This document shows, in pieces, positions 45,197 to 54,333 of a DNA stretch of 64,000 bases. Source of the DNA: Gemmatimonadota bacterium. GTDB lineage: Bacteria; Gemmatimonadota; Gemmatimonadetes; Longimicrobiales; Gaopeijiaceae. The position numbers and the translations under genes were made by a program. Position 1 is the stretch's first letter; every line of letters starts with the position of its first letter. The stretch spans positions 104,479 through 168,478 of the forward strand of contig JAJDTB010000050.1 of assembly GCA_022827345.1 (NCBI GenBank), read 5' to 3'. The notes beneath the pieces were generated by a model. It had not been told where the DNA came from. It did not search any database and saw nothing but the letters and a program-made list of their open reading frames with translations.

Positions 45197-48100
45197 ATGT
45201 CGAAGAAGCTGAAACTCCGTTGCGGCCCTCCGGTTTCCTGCCTGGTTGTCGCGCAACTGTGCGCAACCGCCCCGGCCGCCGCGCAAGCCGTGCAAGGGGA
45301 CGAGGAGACCGCGGAGACCCGGGAGAATTGGTCCATCGAGGACATTCACGGTCCCGCCCTTCCCTTTGCGATCACCCTCGAGGAAGGGACCTGGATGTCG
45401 GTGGATATCTCTGCTGACGGGCAAACCGTGATCTTCGATCTGCTCGGCAACCTCTATTCCCTTCCCATCACGGGTGGAGAGGCCAGCGTCCTGTCGAGCG
45501 GCCCCGCCTACGACCAGCAGCCCCGCTTTTCTCCCGACGGCTCCCGCGTCGTCTACATCTCCGACAAGACAGGGTCCAACCAGGTATGGATCGCGGACGC
45601 GGACGGGACCAACGCCGAAGCCCGCACGAGCGACGCCAACGCCCAGTTTTCCTCCCCGGAGTGGACGCCCGACGGCGAGTATGTGCTTGCGCTCCGCCAC
45701 GACGATCTGGTGCAGGGCTTCACCAACGACCTGTACATGTACCATGTCGCTGGAGGCTCGGGGATAAAGATCATCGACAGGGAAAAGGCGCCGGCGGGCC
45801 CTGTCCCGTCGCCTGACGGCCGCTGGGTCTACTTCAACAGCGGCAGGTTCCCGGATTCGATGATCGAACGGTTCGACCGGGAGTCCGGGGACAGCTATGC
45901 CCTCGCGGCAGGGTACGGGGGAGCGGTGCGTCCCGCCGTGAGCCCGGATGGCCGCCAGCTCGCCTACGGTCGTCGCTTCGACACTGAACAGAGGCTGGTT
46001 CTGAGAGACCTCCGGACGGGGACTGAGCGCGTTCTCGATCTGCTCCTCGACCGGGACCAGCAGGAGGGAATCGGGGACGGGGACCTGCTTCCCGGCTATT
46101 CCTTCACCCCGGACGGCACGGGAATCGTGTATGCGGCCCACGGCCGGATCCGGCGTTACGATCTCGGGACCGACACCTCGGTCGTGATCCCCTTCCGGGC
46201 AAGCTTCGAGCAGACCCTCACGGAGAAGGTGCACTTCGACAGGGAGATCGAGGACGGTCCCGTCGGGCTCAAGCTCTTGCGTTGGACCCACCAGAGCCCG
46301 GACGGCCGCACCCTCTACTTCAATGCCGCCGGCAGAAACTATCGCTACGACCTGGAGACCGGCCGTGGGGCCCCGATCGCAGACGGTCCCAACATGGAGT
46401 ACTCCCCGGCAATCTCACCCGACGGAGGCTGGCTCGCATACTCGACCTGGTCGGACTCCGAGGGCGGCCACATCTACAAGGCGCCCCTCGACGGCGGATC
46501 GCCGGTGCGGCTGACTGAAACGTCGGGTCACTACGAGCATCTGGCCTGGGCACCGGACGGGAGCAAGCTGACTTTCCTCCGCTACACCGGCGGCGCGTTG
46601 CGGGGCGAGGCCACCCTGGAGGAGTCTCTCCAGGTCGAGATTCACTGGCTCGACGCGACTCGCCAGGGAGAGACCCACTTCGTCACGCCCCTTCAGCCGC
46701 GCGGGACCCGGCGCCAGACGGTTCGGCCGGTCTTCAACCCCGAGAGCGACCGCATCTACTACGGGGAGACGATCAATCGGCAGGGCTTCGTCCCGCAGGA
46801 CAACCACCTCACCTCGATCCGTCTGGACGGCACCGATCGCCGCAGACACCTGGAATTCAAGCTGGCCGACGACGTAATCCCCTCGCCGGATGGCCGATGG
46901 GTCGCATTCACCGAGCAGTTCGAGGTCTATCTGACCCCGTTGCCGCAGGCCGGCGGCGAAGCGGTGCCGGTGCGTCTCGAGGGTGGTCAGATTCCCGTTT
47001 ACAAGCTGAGCGACGAAGGCGGCTACTTCGTGAATTGGGCGGACGGGGGACGGAGCATCACCTGGGGATGGGGACCGAGCTTCTACCGCATCTCCGTGGA
47101 GGACGCGGTGAACGAGGACGAGCAGTCCGCGCCCGAGGAGATCGTGATCGAGGTCACGCAGCCCCGGGCCCTGGCCACGGGACAGGTGCTTCTGAGCGGC
47201 GCCCGGATCATCACGATGGGCGACGCGGGCGTCATCGAACGGGGTGACATCCTGGTGGACGGCCACCGGATCGAAGCCGTCGGCCCGTCCGGCGAAGTCG
47301 CGTCGCCCTCCGGAGCGCGCGTCATCGACGTCTCCGGCAGGACCATCATGCCGGGACTGATCGACGTCCACGCCCACCATCTCCGGGGCTTCGACACCGA
47401 GATCCTGCCGGAGGAGGACTGGCAGTACGTCGTCCAGCTCGCGTATGGGGTGACGACCATCCACAATCCCTCGGCGCGGGCCCAGTCGGTCTTCACCCAC
47501 GCGGAGATGGTCGAGACCGGCGAGTACATCGGCCCCCGGATCTACAGCACCGGCGACATCATCTGGCTCATCGAGGCCGCGATGGCGCGCCCCGTCACCG
47601 ACCTGGACGACGCGCGGTTGCAGGTGCGGCGGCTGAAGGCTCTCGGAGCGACTTCGATCAAGCAGTACCTCCAGCCCCGCCGCGAGCAGCGCCAGTGGGT
47701 CGTTCAGGCCGCCCGGGAGGAGGGACTCATGGTGCTGCCGGAGGGAGGTGGCAGAACCTTCCACGACATGACGCTGGTGATGGACGGCCACACCACGATC
47801 GAGCACGCCATACCCACTGCCCCCCTGTACCAGGACATGAGGTCACTGATCACCCACACAGGTATCTATTATGTGCCAACCCTTATGGTCGGGTACGGGG
47901 GGCTCAGGGCCGAGGCATTCTTCTATCAGATGAACGACGTCTACGAGGACGAGAAGCTCCTCGGCTTCACGCCCTACACGGACGTTGCCTCCCGGGCGCG
48001 CCGCCGGCAGATGGCGCCCCTGGAAGACTATCACTTCATATCCATCGCGGAGACCGCCGCCCGGATCCTGAACGAGGGCGGGAATGTGGCCCTTGGCGCC

Positions 48101-48442
48101 CACGGAAACCGGCAGGGCCTGGGCGCCCACTGGGAGCTGTGGGCACTGGCCATGGGCGGCCTTTCGAACATGGACGCGTTGCGCACGGCCACGACCATCG
48201 CCGCCGAGTCCATGGGATTCGACCGCGACATCGGGACGCTGGAGCCGGGCAAGCTGGCCGATCTGCTGGTGCTGGACGGGAATCCTCTCGACGACATCCG
48301 CAGCACCAACACCATTCGGTATGTGATGAAGAACGGCCTGCTGTGGGAGGGCGACACCATGGACCAGATCTGGCCCGAGCAGAAGGAGTTCCCGGGGTTT
48401 TACTGGGAGCGCCACCAGGGGTGGTGGAACGGATCGCGATGA
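45197..48442 (+). CDS. secreted TolB-like beta-propeller - amidohydrolase fusion (paralog)
   Basis: 1081 aa from ATG 45197; ATG 45194 is adjacent and GGAGG at 45187-45191 suits either. A signal peptide (PPVSCLVVAQLCATAPAAAQA) precedes propeller repeats (DISADGQTVIFDLLGNLYSLP, FSPDGSRVVYISDKTGSNQVW). The amidohydrolase starts with GARIITMGDAGVIERGDILVD and has LIDVHAHH (H725, H727), SIKQYLQPRREQRQWV, ALGAHGNRQGLGAHWE and LEPGKLADLLVLDGNPLDDI. It matches the 40437-43700 protein across its whole length, so the two arose by duplication, with a DUF3179 gene between them. Confidence 0.92.
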   Translation: MSKKLKLRCGPPVSCLVVAQLCATAPAAAQAVQGDEETAETRENWSIEDIHGPALPFAITLEEGTWMSVDISADGQTVIFDLLGNLYSLPITGGEASVLSSGPAYDQQPRFSPDGSRVVYISDKTGSNQVWIADADGTNAEARTSDANAQFSSPEWTPDGEYVLALRHDDLVQGFTNDLYMYHVAGGSGIKIIDREKAPAGPVPSPDGRWVYFNSGRFPDSMIERFDRESGDSYALAAGYGGAVRPAVSPDGRQLAYGRRFDTEQRLVLRDLRTGTERVLDLLLDRDQQEGIGDGDLLPGYSFTPDGTGIVYAAHGRIRRYDLGTDTSVVIPFRASFEQTLTEKVHFDREIEDGPVGLKLLRWTHQSPDGRTLYFNAAGRNYRYDLETGRGAPIADGPNMEYSPAISPDGGWLAYSTWSDSEGGHIYKAPLDGGSPVRLTETSGHYEHLAWAPDGSKLTFLRYTGGALRGEATLEESLQVEIHWLDATRQGETHFVTPLQPRGTRRQTVRPVFNPESDRIYYGETINRQGFVPQDNHLTSIRLDGTDRRRHLEFKLADDVIPSPDGRWVAFTEQFEVYLTPLPQAGGEAVPVRLEGGQIPVYKLSDEGGYFVNWADGGRSITWGWGPSFYRISVEDAVNEDEQSAPEEIVIEVTQPRALATGQVLLSGARIITMGDAGVIERGDILVDGHRIEAVGPSGEVASPSGARVIDVSGRTIMPGLIDVHAHHLRGFDTEILPEEDWQYVVQLAYGVTTIHNPSARAQSVFTHAEMVETGEYIGPRIYSTGDIIWLIEAAMARPVTDLDDARLQVRRLKALGATSIKQYLQPRREQRQWVVQAAREEGLMVLPEGGGRTFHDMTLVMDGHTTIEHAIPTAPLYQDMRSLITHTGIYYVPTLMVGYGGLRAEAFFYQMNDVYEDEKLLGFTPYTDVASRARRRQMAPLEDYHFISIAETAARILNEGGNVALGAHGNRQGLGAHWELWALAMGGLSNMDALRTATTIAAESMGFDRDIGTLEPGKLADLLVLDGNPLDDIRSTNTIRYVMKNGLLWEGDTMDQIWPEQKEFPGFYWERHQGWWNGSR

Positions 48443-48497
48443 TGGATTGGCCACGCGCTTGTACCCGCGGACGGGGATCGGACTCGAGGCCGGTCAC

Positions 48498-48932
48498 TCA
48501 CTCCTTCTCGCAAACGTTGCGTTCGATCCAGCCGTCGGGAGTAACCGCGCCGGCGCGTTTGATCAGTTCTCGATCCCAGGTCACGAACTGGCCTTCAACT
48601 CTCTGGGCAACCGCGGCGTAGAGAGCATCTCCCGCGCGAAGGAAACTCCGAGTTCCGAGCTGGATGGCATTTCGGAGCACTGGCCGATTCACGGAGTACG
48701 TCGACATCCGGGGCGATTCCAGCATCTGATCGGTAAGGCTGCGACCGTGCTCCGCGCTGCGCAGGCGACGGGCCAGTGCGCACGCGATCTCCAGCTTCGC
48801 GAACTCGGGCAGGGCGATCGAGAGCTCTTGGGCCGCGACCTGGGACAGGAAGGCCCGGCTTGTTTCCGACACGGTGTCGCTCGGGTCCGCAGCAGACACC
48901 CACACGCTGGCGTCGATGACAAGTGCTGTCAC
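48498..48932 (-). CDS. vapC: PIN-domain ribonuclease toxin (VapC type)
   Basis: 144 aa from GTG 48932. The PIN acidic residues are in place: D7 (LVIDASVWV), E48 (KLEIACAL), D102 (AGDALYAAVA) and D120 (VTWDREL). VapC toxins cleave tRNA or rRNA using Mg2+ bound by these residues. The start GTGA overlaps the stop of the ribbon-helix-helix antitoxin gene by 4 bp, the usual VapBC coupling. The gene ends 55 bp from the convergent amidohydrolase gene. Confidence 0.92.
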   Translation of the reverse strand: MTALVIDASVWVSAADPSDTVSETSRAFLSQVAAQELSIALPEFAKLEIACALARRLRSAEHGRSLTDQMLESPRMSTYSVNRPVLRNAIQLGTRSFLRAGDALYAAVAQRVEGQFVTWDRELIKRAGAVTPDGWIERNVCEKE

Positions 48933-49195
48933 GTGCGCTCCAGGCGGTTCCGGTCCGCCTCCAGCTCCTCCCTCGCGGAACGACCTGCCGGGGCCCGACT
49001 CATCGCTTCGTCGGCCGCATCCAGCCAGGAGCGAAGCCACGCTGACGAGGTCTCTCGCGCTTCACCGCTGTCCCCCTCGCTCAACCAGCGCCGATACAGC
49101 TGTGTGGTGACTTCGCGGACGGTAATCCCGCGAAGAGCGGCTTCCGCCTTGACCTGCCTGTACAGATCGTCCGGAATGTCGATGGTCGCTTTCAT
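48929..49195 (-). CDS. vapB: ribbon-helix-helix antitoxin (VapB type)
   Basis: 88 aa from ATG 49195. The N-terminus MKATIDIPDDLYRQVKAEAALRGITVREVTTQL is a typical MetJ/Arc ribbon-helix-helix with beta strand KATIDIP and helix-turn-helix; the tail (RSWLDAADEAMSRAPAGRSAREEL) would embrace the toxin. Family knowledge: the pair represses its own promoter. The upstream sequence near 49205-49225 is AT-rich and contains GTATAC, a likely operator core, although I could not define the full site. Translational coupling to the toxin is visible as a GTGA overlap. Confidence 0.9.
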   Translation of the reverse strand: MKATIDIPDDLYRQVKAEAALRGITVREVTTQLYRRWLSEGDSGEARETSSAWLRSWLDAADEAMSRAPAGRSAREELEADRNRLERT

Positions 49196-49403
49196 GGAAC
49201 CATGATAACCGTATTGCTGTATACCTGTCAAACCAGAGGCCGGCCGATTCCAGGTCGACATTCACCGGCCCTGCGCTCGATCGACTCCCCGCACGGTCGC
49301 GCAACCGGGCAGGTGGGACTTACTCTTGGTGCCGGAACCGATGGCCCTCACGGCCGCGTCCCCCGAATGGAACCGCGCAGACACTGTGTAAGGAGCTGGA
49401 AGC

Positions 49404-50789
49404 ATGACCACTCGCCGCCCACTCGCCCGCGCCGCTCTCCTCGCCACCTTCGCGGCCGTCCTGACCGCGACCGCATTCGTCGCCGCGCCCGCCGCCGCCC
49501 AGGAGGGCCCCGACCGCGAGAACACCTCGAACCTGCAGCGCCTCAAGCACGTGCCGCTCGAGATGGGGCCGCAGTTCAGCCGCTCGGACGTCGAGATCGA
49601 GCAGGAGCTCAGCCGCCCGTTCGTCTACGCCAGCCGGATCATGAATCCGACCTTCGGCTTCGACATCATCTCGATCGAGGACCCGAACAACGCCGAAGTG
49701 ATCTACGAGTGGCGGATCGAGGACGCGGAGCTGCACGTCGGGCTCGGCGGGATGGACCCCAAGTACTTCAAGCATGACGGGCGCTACTACCTGGTGCAGT
49801 CGATGCAGTTCGCGCCCGGCGGCCCGAACGTGGATCTCGGCGCGGTCGTCTTCGACGTCACGTCGCTTCCCGATGTCTCCGGCATCCGCGAAGTCGGGCG
49901 GATGCGCGCGGCGGACACTCCGGGCGGCTTCCACAACATCTTCATGTACAAGCACTCGTCGGGCGCGCCGCTTCTATTCGCCACCACGAGCGGCCAGCAC
50001 GCCAACGTGTACGACATGTCGCTCTTCATCCAGGGCGACAGCGCCCAGGGGCTGGTGGGGCAGATGCCGTGGCCGTCCACCGCCACCCCGTCACCCTACG
50101 GGATGCTGCAGGGCTACCACGACTTCTACGTCGCGTTCGACCATGCAACGGGCAAGGACATGGCGTACGGTGCCGGACTCGACGGCTACTACGTCTACGA
50201 CGTGACCGATCCCGCCAGCCCCGTCCTCGAGACCTCGATCGTCGGCGTCCTCGGCGTGCAGCTCGCCCACACGATGAGCGCAACCCCCGACCACAAGTAC
50301 GCCGTCGGCCAGACCGAGTACCTCTATTCGCCGGTCCGCCTCTACGACCTGCAGCCGGGGCTGTCGGGCGAGGTCGAGACGATCAACGAGGAGATGTCGG
50401 TGTGGACGCCCAACTGGAAGGGCTTCACCCACAACCACGAGATGCGCTGGCCCTACGTCTTCGTGTCGTCGTTCGAGGACGGCCTGTACGTCTTCAACAT
50501 GCGCGACCCGGAGAACCCGTCGACGGTGGGCTTCTTCGACACCTACCACGGCCCCGAGCGTCGCGGGCTCGACCCCCGCACCCTCGCCGAGGGCGACACG
50601 GGGTTCAACGGCGCGTGGGGGATCGACGTGCGCAACGCGGACGGCCTCATCGTCGTGAGCGACTTCACCACCGGCGTCCACTTCATGAAGCTCGACGGCT
50701 TCGACGGGTGGAACGGGGCGGACTGGGGCATGCCGAACGTGTCGAGCGTGCAGGACTGGGACAACGCGCCGCGGCGGGTGATTCCGTAG
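49404..50789 (+). CDS. secreted beta-propeller protein (LVIVD-repeat-like)
   Basis: 461 aa. A signal peptide ends near VAAPAAAQEGPD. The mature protein has repeated strands of the type FDIISIEDPNNAEVIYEWRI, GYYVYDVTDPASPVLETSIV, GLYVFNMRDPENPSTVGFFDTY and GLIVVSDFTTGVHFMKLDGF, each tying a name, a value and a DP(A/E/N)NP turn. This matches LVIVD/choice-of-anchor propellers of bacterial surfaces. No catalytic motif is evident. GGAG precedes ATG 49404. Its role cannot be deduced from the neighbours, VapBC upstream and a small secreted protein downstream. Confidence 0.8.
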   Translation: MTTRRPLARAALLATFAAVLTATAFVAAPAAAQEGPDRENTSNLQRLKHVPLEMGPQFSRSDVEIEQELSRPFVYASRIMNPTFGFDIISIEDPNNAEVIYEWRIEDAELHVGLGGMDPKYFKHDGRYYLVQSMQFAPGGPNVDLGAVVFDVTSLPDVSGIREVGRMRAADTPGGFHNIFMYKHSSGAPLLFATTSGQHANVYDMSLFIQGDSAQGLVGQMPWPSTATPSPYGMLQGYHDFYVAFDHATGKDMAYGAGLDGYYVYDVTDPASPVLETSIVGVLGVQLAHTMSATPDHKYAVGQTEYLYSPVRLYDLQPGLSGEVETINEEMSVWTPNWKGFTHNHEMRWPYVFVSSFEDGLYVFNMRDPENPSTVGFFDTYHGPERRGLDPRTLAEGDTGFNGAWGIDVRNADGLIVVSDFTTGVHFMKLDGFDGWNGADWGMPNVSSVQDWDNAPRRVIP

Positions 50790-50803
50790 GAAGGCGAGGA
50801 CCC

Positions 50804-50827
50804 TACTCATATACTCATATACTCATT
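50804..50827. repeat. second copy of the ACTCATAT tandem repeat
   Basis: Identical over 24 bp to 27543-27566. It lies in the 46-bp gap between the propeller gene and the next secreted protein gene, in the opposite orientation relative to the downstream start compared with the amidase copy. Confidence 0.85.
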
Positions 50828-50835
50828 GGGTACGA

Positions 50836-51423
50836 GTGTTGAGCGTGCGATTACGGCTTCCGCGAGCGCCCCTGGCGGTGCTGCTTGGTGCGGCCCTGGG
50901 CGGTACCGCCGGTGCCCATCCAGGCACCGCCCAGCCCGTGGTGCCCCCGTGTGAGCCCGTCATGGACCACGCCACGGCGGAAGTCTCGGATCTCGGTCGC
51001 TTCAACCTCGGCGCTGCCCCGGGACGCGAAGGCTGCGGCCTGGCCGAACTGGTCGGCGCGTGGTCGCCCTTCGGCCTCGCGGTCATGCGCTCCGGCCACC
51101 TCGACCAGGAGTTGCGCCTCGTCCTCGATCTTCCGGCGCTGGAAGGTGGAGCGGAGCTCTCGCAGGACGGACCGCGCTATGTGGCCTGGGTCGCCACCCC
51201 CGCCCTCGACCGCATCGAGGCGCTCGGCACGGTCGCGTCCGGCGAGCCCTTCGCCGCACCCGTGCACTGGAACAAGATCGTGATCGTCATCAGCCGCGAG
51301 GACGGCGCCCCCGCGGCCGGCGCGCCGCGCTGGAGCGGCCCGGTCGTGCTGCTCGGACGGTCACGCAGCGCGCTTCTCGAGAACCTGATGGGCCACTCGA
51401 TCTTTCGCAGGGCCGAGATGTAG
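50836..51423 (+). CDS. small secreted protein of unknown function
   Basis: 195 aa from TTG 50836. A signal peptide is likely (LRLPRAPLAVLLGAALGGTAGAHPG). The mature part has a duplicated-looking beta content: LVGAWSPFGLAVMRSGHLDQELRLVLDLPALEGG, YVAWVATPALDRIEALGTV, PVHWNKIVIVISREDGAP. No family is recognised. The TTG start is tentative, as is the exact signal. It is convergent with the epimerase gene with a 6-bp gap. Confidence 0.6.
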   Translation: MLSVRLRLPRAPLAVLLGAALGGTAGAHPGTAQPVVPPCEPVMDHATAEVSDLGRFNLGAAPGREGCGLAELVGAWSPFGLAVMRSGHLDQELRLVLDLPALEGGAELSQDGPRYVAWVATPALDRIEALGTVASGEPFAAPVHWNKIVIVISREDGAPAAGAPRWSGPVVLLGRSRSALLENLMGHSIFRRAEM

Positions 51424-51429
51424 CGCCGC

Positions 51430-52527
51430 CTACGTCTCCGCCCGAAACGCCGCGATCAGCTCAACCTCTCGCTCCGGTGCCAGCCCCGCCCGCAGCTCCT
51501 GCCGCTCGGCGTCCTGCGCGTTGAACCATTCCAGCGTCTCAACGGCGGTCTCCTCCAGCGTCCGCATCTCGAAGCCGGCCGCGAAGGCCTTGTCGCCGTT
51601 CACCTGCATCATGCCGAGGTAGTCGCCGGACGGCTCGGTCCAGTAGGTGAGCGCGGGGACGCCGTGGTCGCGAAGGAAGAGGGCGTCGAGCCAGACGAAT
51701 TCGGCGTCGGAGCCGATGGCGGCGCGGGTGCGCTCCAGCAGGCTCCCCATCGTGAGGGGCTCGGGCGGGCCGACGATGTTCATGGTGCCGGCAAGGTCGT
51801 CCTCCAAAGCCTTTATCATGAACGCGGTCAGGTCGCGGACATCGACGTGCTGCATGGGATCGTCGGGGGTGCCGGGAGCCAGGACTTCGCCGCCGCGCGC
51901 GATGCGCACCGGCCAGTAGGTGTAGCGGTCGGTGGGATCGCCGGGACCGATGATGTAGGTGGGGCGAAGGACGAGGTGGCTGTCGGGGAAAGCGGCGCGG
52001 GCTTCGTCCTCGGCGAGGGCTTTCAGCGCGCCGAAGGTTCGTCCGTCGACGACTTCGATTCCGGGGTCGTCGAGGGTGTCGACGGGGGCGTCCTCGTGGA
52101 TGTCGGTGGTCAGGTAGGGGATGTAGACGCCGGTTGACGAGATGTAGACGTACTTGCCCACGGAGCCCTGCAGCGCCTCGGTCGAAAGGCGGACCCAGCG
52201 CGGGATGTTGGCCGAATTGTCGATGACGACGTCCCATTCGCGTCCGGCGAGCGCCCCCAGATCGCCGTCGCGGTCGCCGATCAGCGTTTCGAGGTCGGGG
52301 AAGAGGTCCGGGTTGGTCTGGCCTCTGTTGAAGAGGGTGACCTCGTGGCCGCGGGCGAGCGCCGTGCGTACCTGATGCGGTCCGATGAAGCTCGTGCCCC
52401 CGAGGATGAGGATGCGGAGCGGATTCGCGGCCAGTTCGTCGCCCGGATAACAGGCGGCGAGGCTGAAACCGCCGATGGCGGCGGTTGTTGTCTGGAGAAA
52501 CGCACGGCGGCTGAGATCCGTCTTCAT
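51430..52527 (-). CDS. Tat-exported NAD-dependent epimerase/dehydratase-like protein
   Basis: 365 aa from ATG 52527; ATG 52533 is also possible. A Tat lipoprotein-like signal (LSRRAFLQTTTAAIGGFSLAACYPG) precedes the Rossmann motif ILGGTSFIGPH (atypical GGTxFIG). Later motifs are VTLFNRGQTNP, YVYISSTGVY, DLTAFMIKALED and WFNAQ. The SDR active-site YxxxK is not clear (FGALKALAEDEA), so catalysis as an epimerase is uncertain. The family resembles isoflavone-reductase/cell-wall-type SDRs exported by Tat, which brings folded, cofactor-bound protein to the periplasm. It is divergent from the MATE gene. Confidence 0.85.
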   Translation of the reverse strand: MKTDLSRRAFLQTTTAAIGGFSLAACYPGDELAANPLRILILGGTSFIGPHQVRTALARGHEVTLFNRGQTNPDLFPDLETLIGDRDGDLGALAGREWDVVIDNSANIPRWVRLSTEALQGSVGKYVYISSTGVYIPYLTTDIHEDAPVDTLDDPGIEVVDGRTFGALKALAEDEARAAFPDSHLVLRPTYIIGPGDPTDRYTYWPVRIARGGEVLAPGTPDDPMQHVDVRDLTAFMIKALEDDLAGTMNIVGPPEPLTMGSLLERTRAAIGSDAEFVWLDALFLRDHGVPALTYWTEPSGDYLGMMQVNGDKAFAAGFEMRTLEETAVETLEWFNAQDAERQELRAGLAPEREVELIAAFRAET

Positions 52528-52618
52528 CGTCATCCTTTCGATTCTTCGTCCCCACCGGGGAGCGGCGGTCGCATGCCGTCCCGCCGTCCCCGCGATTCCA
52601 GCTAGCTTAAGCGCCACT

Positions 52619-54121
52619 ATGGAGGATTCCGAGAGAATGCACAACCGGGCGGGGGCGGAGTCGGGGGATCGGGTGGAGGCGCGGCCAGGGGATCGGGCGG
52701 AGGCACAGTCGGCGCGCGCGCCCCGATCCGCACCGCGCGAGACCTGGTGGCAGGTCTTCGTGCACGCCGTCCGGGGCACCGGCGGCGATCCCACCGCCGG
52801 TCCTCTCAGGCGCGCGGTTATCCTGCTGGCGATTCCGATGGTGCTGGAAATGGTGATGGAGTCGCTCTTCGCGGTGGTCGACATCTACTTCGTGTCGCGG
52901 CTCGGCGACGCGGCGATGGCGGGGGTGGCGCTGACCGAGTCGGTGCTGTCGCTGATCTACACGGCGGCGATCGGGCTCAGCATCGGGGTCACGGCGATGG
53001 TGGCGCGGCGGATCGGGGAGGGCGACCGCGACGGGGCGGCCCGGGGCGCGGCGCAGGCGATCTTCCTGGGGCTGCTGCTGGCCGTCGTCTTCGGCGTGGC
53101 CGGTGTGGTGTACGCCGATGACATTCTGCGGCTCATGGGCGCCGACGACACCGTCGTGGCGACGAGCCTTCCCTACACGCGCATCATGCTCGGGGGCAAC
53201 GCCGTCATCCTCCTGCTGTTCCTGCAGAACGCCGCCTTCCGCGGGGCCGGGGACGCGGCGATCGCGATGCGGGTGCTCTGGATCGCAAACGGGCTCAACA
53301 TTGTCCTGGACCCGCTGCTGATCTTCGGCCTCGGGCCCTTTCCCGAGCTCGGCGTGCAGGGGGCGGCGATCGCGACCACCATCGGGCGCGGCACGGCGGT
53401 GCTCGTGCAGATCTACACCCTGCTGCGGCTCGGCGGAAAGCTCCGGATACGGCGGCCGCACCTGCGCTTTCAGCCCGCGATCATGGCGCGGCTCGTGCGG
53501 CTGTCGGCGACGGGCACGCTGCAGACCTTCATCGCCACCGCCAGCTGGATCGGGCTGACGCGCGTGACCGCGATCTTCGGCGCCGAGGCGCTGGCCGGCT
53601 ACGTGATCGCGATCCGGATCATCCTCTTCGCGATCCTGCCCGCGTGGGGGCTTTCCAACGCGGCCGCGACGATGGTGGGGCAGGGTCTGGGCGCCGGCGA
53701 TCCGGCCCGTGCGGAACGCGCGGCGTGGATCGCGTGCAAGATGAATCTCGCGTTCCTGGGGGCGGTGAGCATCGTGTTCATCGCCTTCGCACCGGCGATC
53801 GTGGGGATCTTCGGTGGAACGAGCGGCGCATCCGCGGTCGCCGTGACCGGGCTGCGGATCGTGTCGATCGGCTTCATCTTCTACGCCTACGGCATGGTGC
53901 TGACGGCCGCGTTCAACGGCGCGGGGGCGGTGTGGACACCGACCATCCTCAACTTCTTCTGCTTCTGGATGTGGGAGATTCCGCTGGCGTGGGGCCTGGC
54001 GCTGCCCGGCGGGCTTGAGACCACGGGCGTGTACATTGCAATGACTGTGTCGTTCTCGACGCTGGCAGTTGTGAGCGCGGTGCTGTTCCGGCGGGGGCGG
54101 TGGAAGCTGGCGACGGTGTAG
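52619..54121 (+). CDS. MATE-family multidrug/toxin efflux transporter
   Basis: 500 aa from ATG 52619 (ATG 52637 is possible). A charged 50-residue leader precedes the first helix. About twelve membrane segments follow: VILLAIPMVLEMVMESLFAVVDIYFVSRLG, VTAMVARRIGEGDRDGAARGAAQAIFLGLLLAVVFG, LLFLQNAAFRGAGDAAIAMRVLWI, NGLNIVLDPLLIFGLGP, WGLSNAAATMVGQGLGAGDPARAERA, the internal repeat of the MATE fold. These export organic cations or drugs with Na+ or H+. It could in principle export a product made nearby, but it is 28 kb from the polyketide operon and nothing links them. Confidence 0.93.
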   Translation: MEDSERMHNRAGAESGDRVEARPGDRAEAQSARAPRSAPRETWWQVFVHAVRGTGGDPTAGPLRRAVILLAIPMVLEMVMESLFAVVDIYFVSRLGDAAMAGVALTESVLSLIYTAAIGLSIGVTAMVARRIGEGDRDGAARGAAQAIFLGLLLAVVFGVAGVVYADDILRLMGADDTVVATSLPYTRIMLGGNAVILLLFLQNAAFRGAGDAAIAMRVLWIANGLNIVLDPLLIFGLGPFPELGVQGAAIATTIGRGTAVLVQIYTLLRLGGKLRIRRPHLRFQPAIMARLVRLSATGTLQTFIATASWIGLTRVTAIFGAEALAGYVIAIRIILFAILPAWGLSNAAATMVGQGLGAGDPARAERAAWIACKMNLAFLGAVSIVFIAFAPAIVGIFGGTSGASAVAVTGLRIVSIGFIFYAYGMVLTAAFNGAGAVWTPTILNFFCFWMWEIPLAWGLALPGGLETTGVYIAMTVSFSTLAVVSAVLFRRGRWKLATV

Positions 54122-54165
54122 GTTTGATTGATGGCTGTGGACAATCAATGGACTGTGGGGAATCG

Positions 54166-54333
54166 ATGACTGAAGGAAACAGTCGCGCGGAGAAGATCTC
54201 ACCGAAGGGTAGCGGATCGGCTGCCGCCGGGAAGGATGGTCAACGCTTGTCGCAAATGGTGGCTCGCATGACTCCGGACACGCTGCACGCCGAAGTCGCA
54301 CCCGGCCGTCCTCAGGGGAAAGAAGCGTGGTAG
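54166..54333 (+). pseudogene. remnant of a MazE/AbrB-type antitoxin C-terminus
   Basis: A 55-codon frame from ATG 54166 whose C-terminal half (RLSQMVARMTPDTLHAEV, ending GKEAW) matches the conserved tail of MazE-type antitoxins. The N-terminal swapped-hairpin DNA-binding half is missing and replaced by low-complexity residues (SPKGSGSAAAGKDG). No MazF toxin gene follows; instead its stop overlaps the start of the next gene by 7 bp. It is either a decayed antitoxin or a short peptide with leader function. Confidence 0.5.

Noticed and set aside
52619..54121. Exporter of the polyketide product
   Set aside because: The MATE gene is 28 kb from the operon with unrelated genes in between; nothing in the sequence ties them together.
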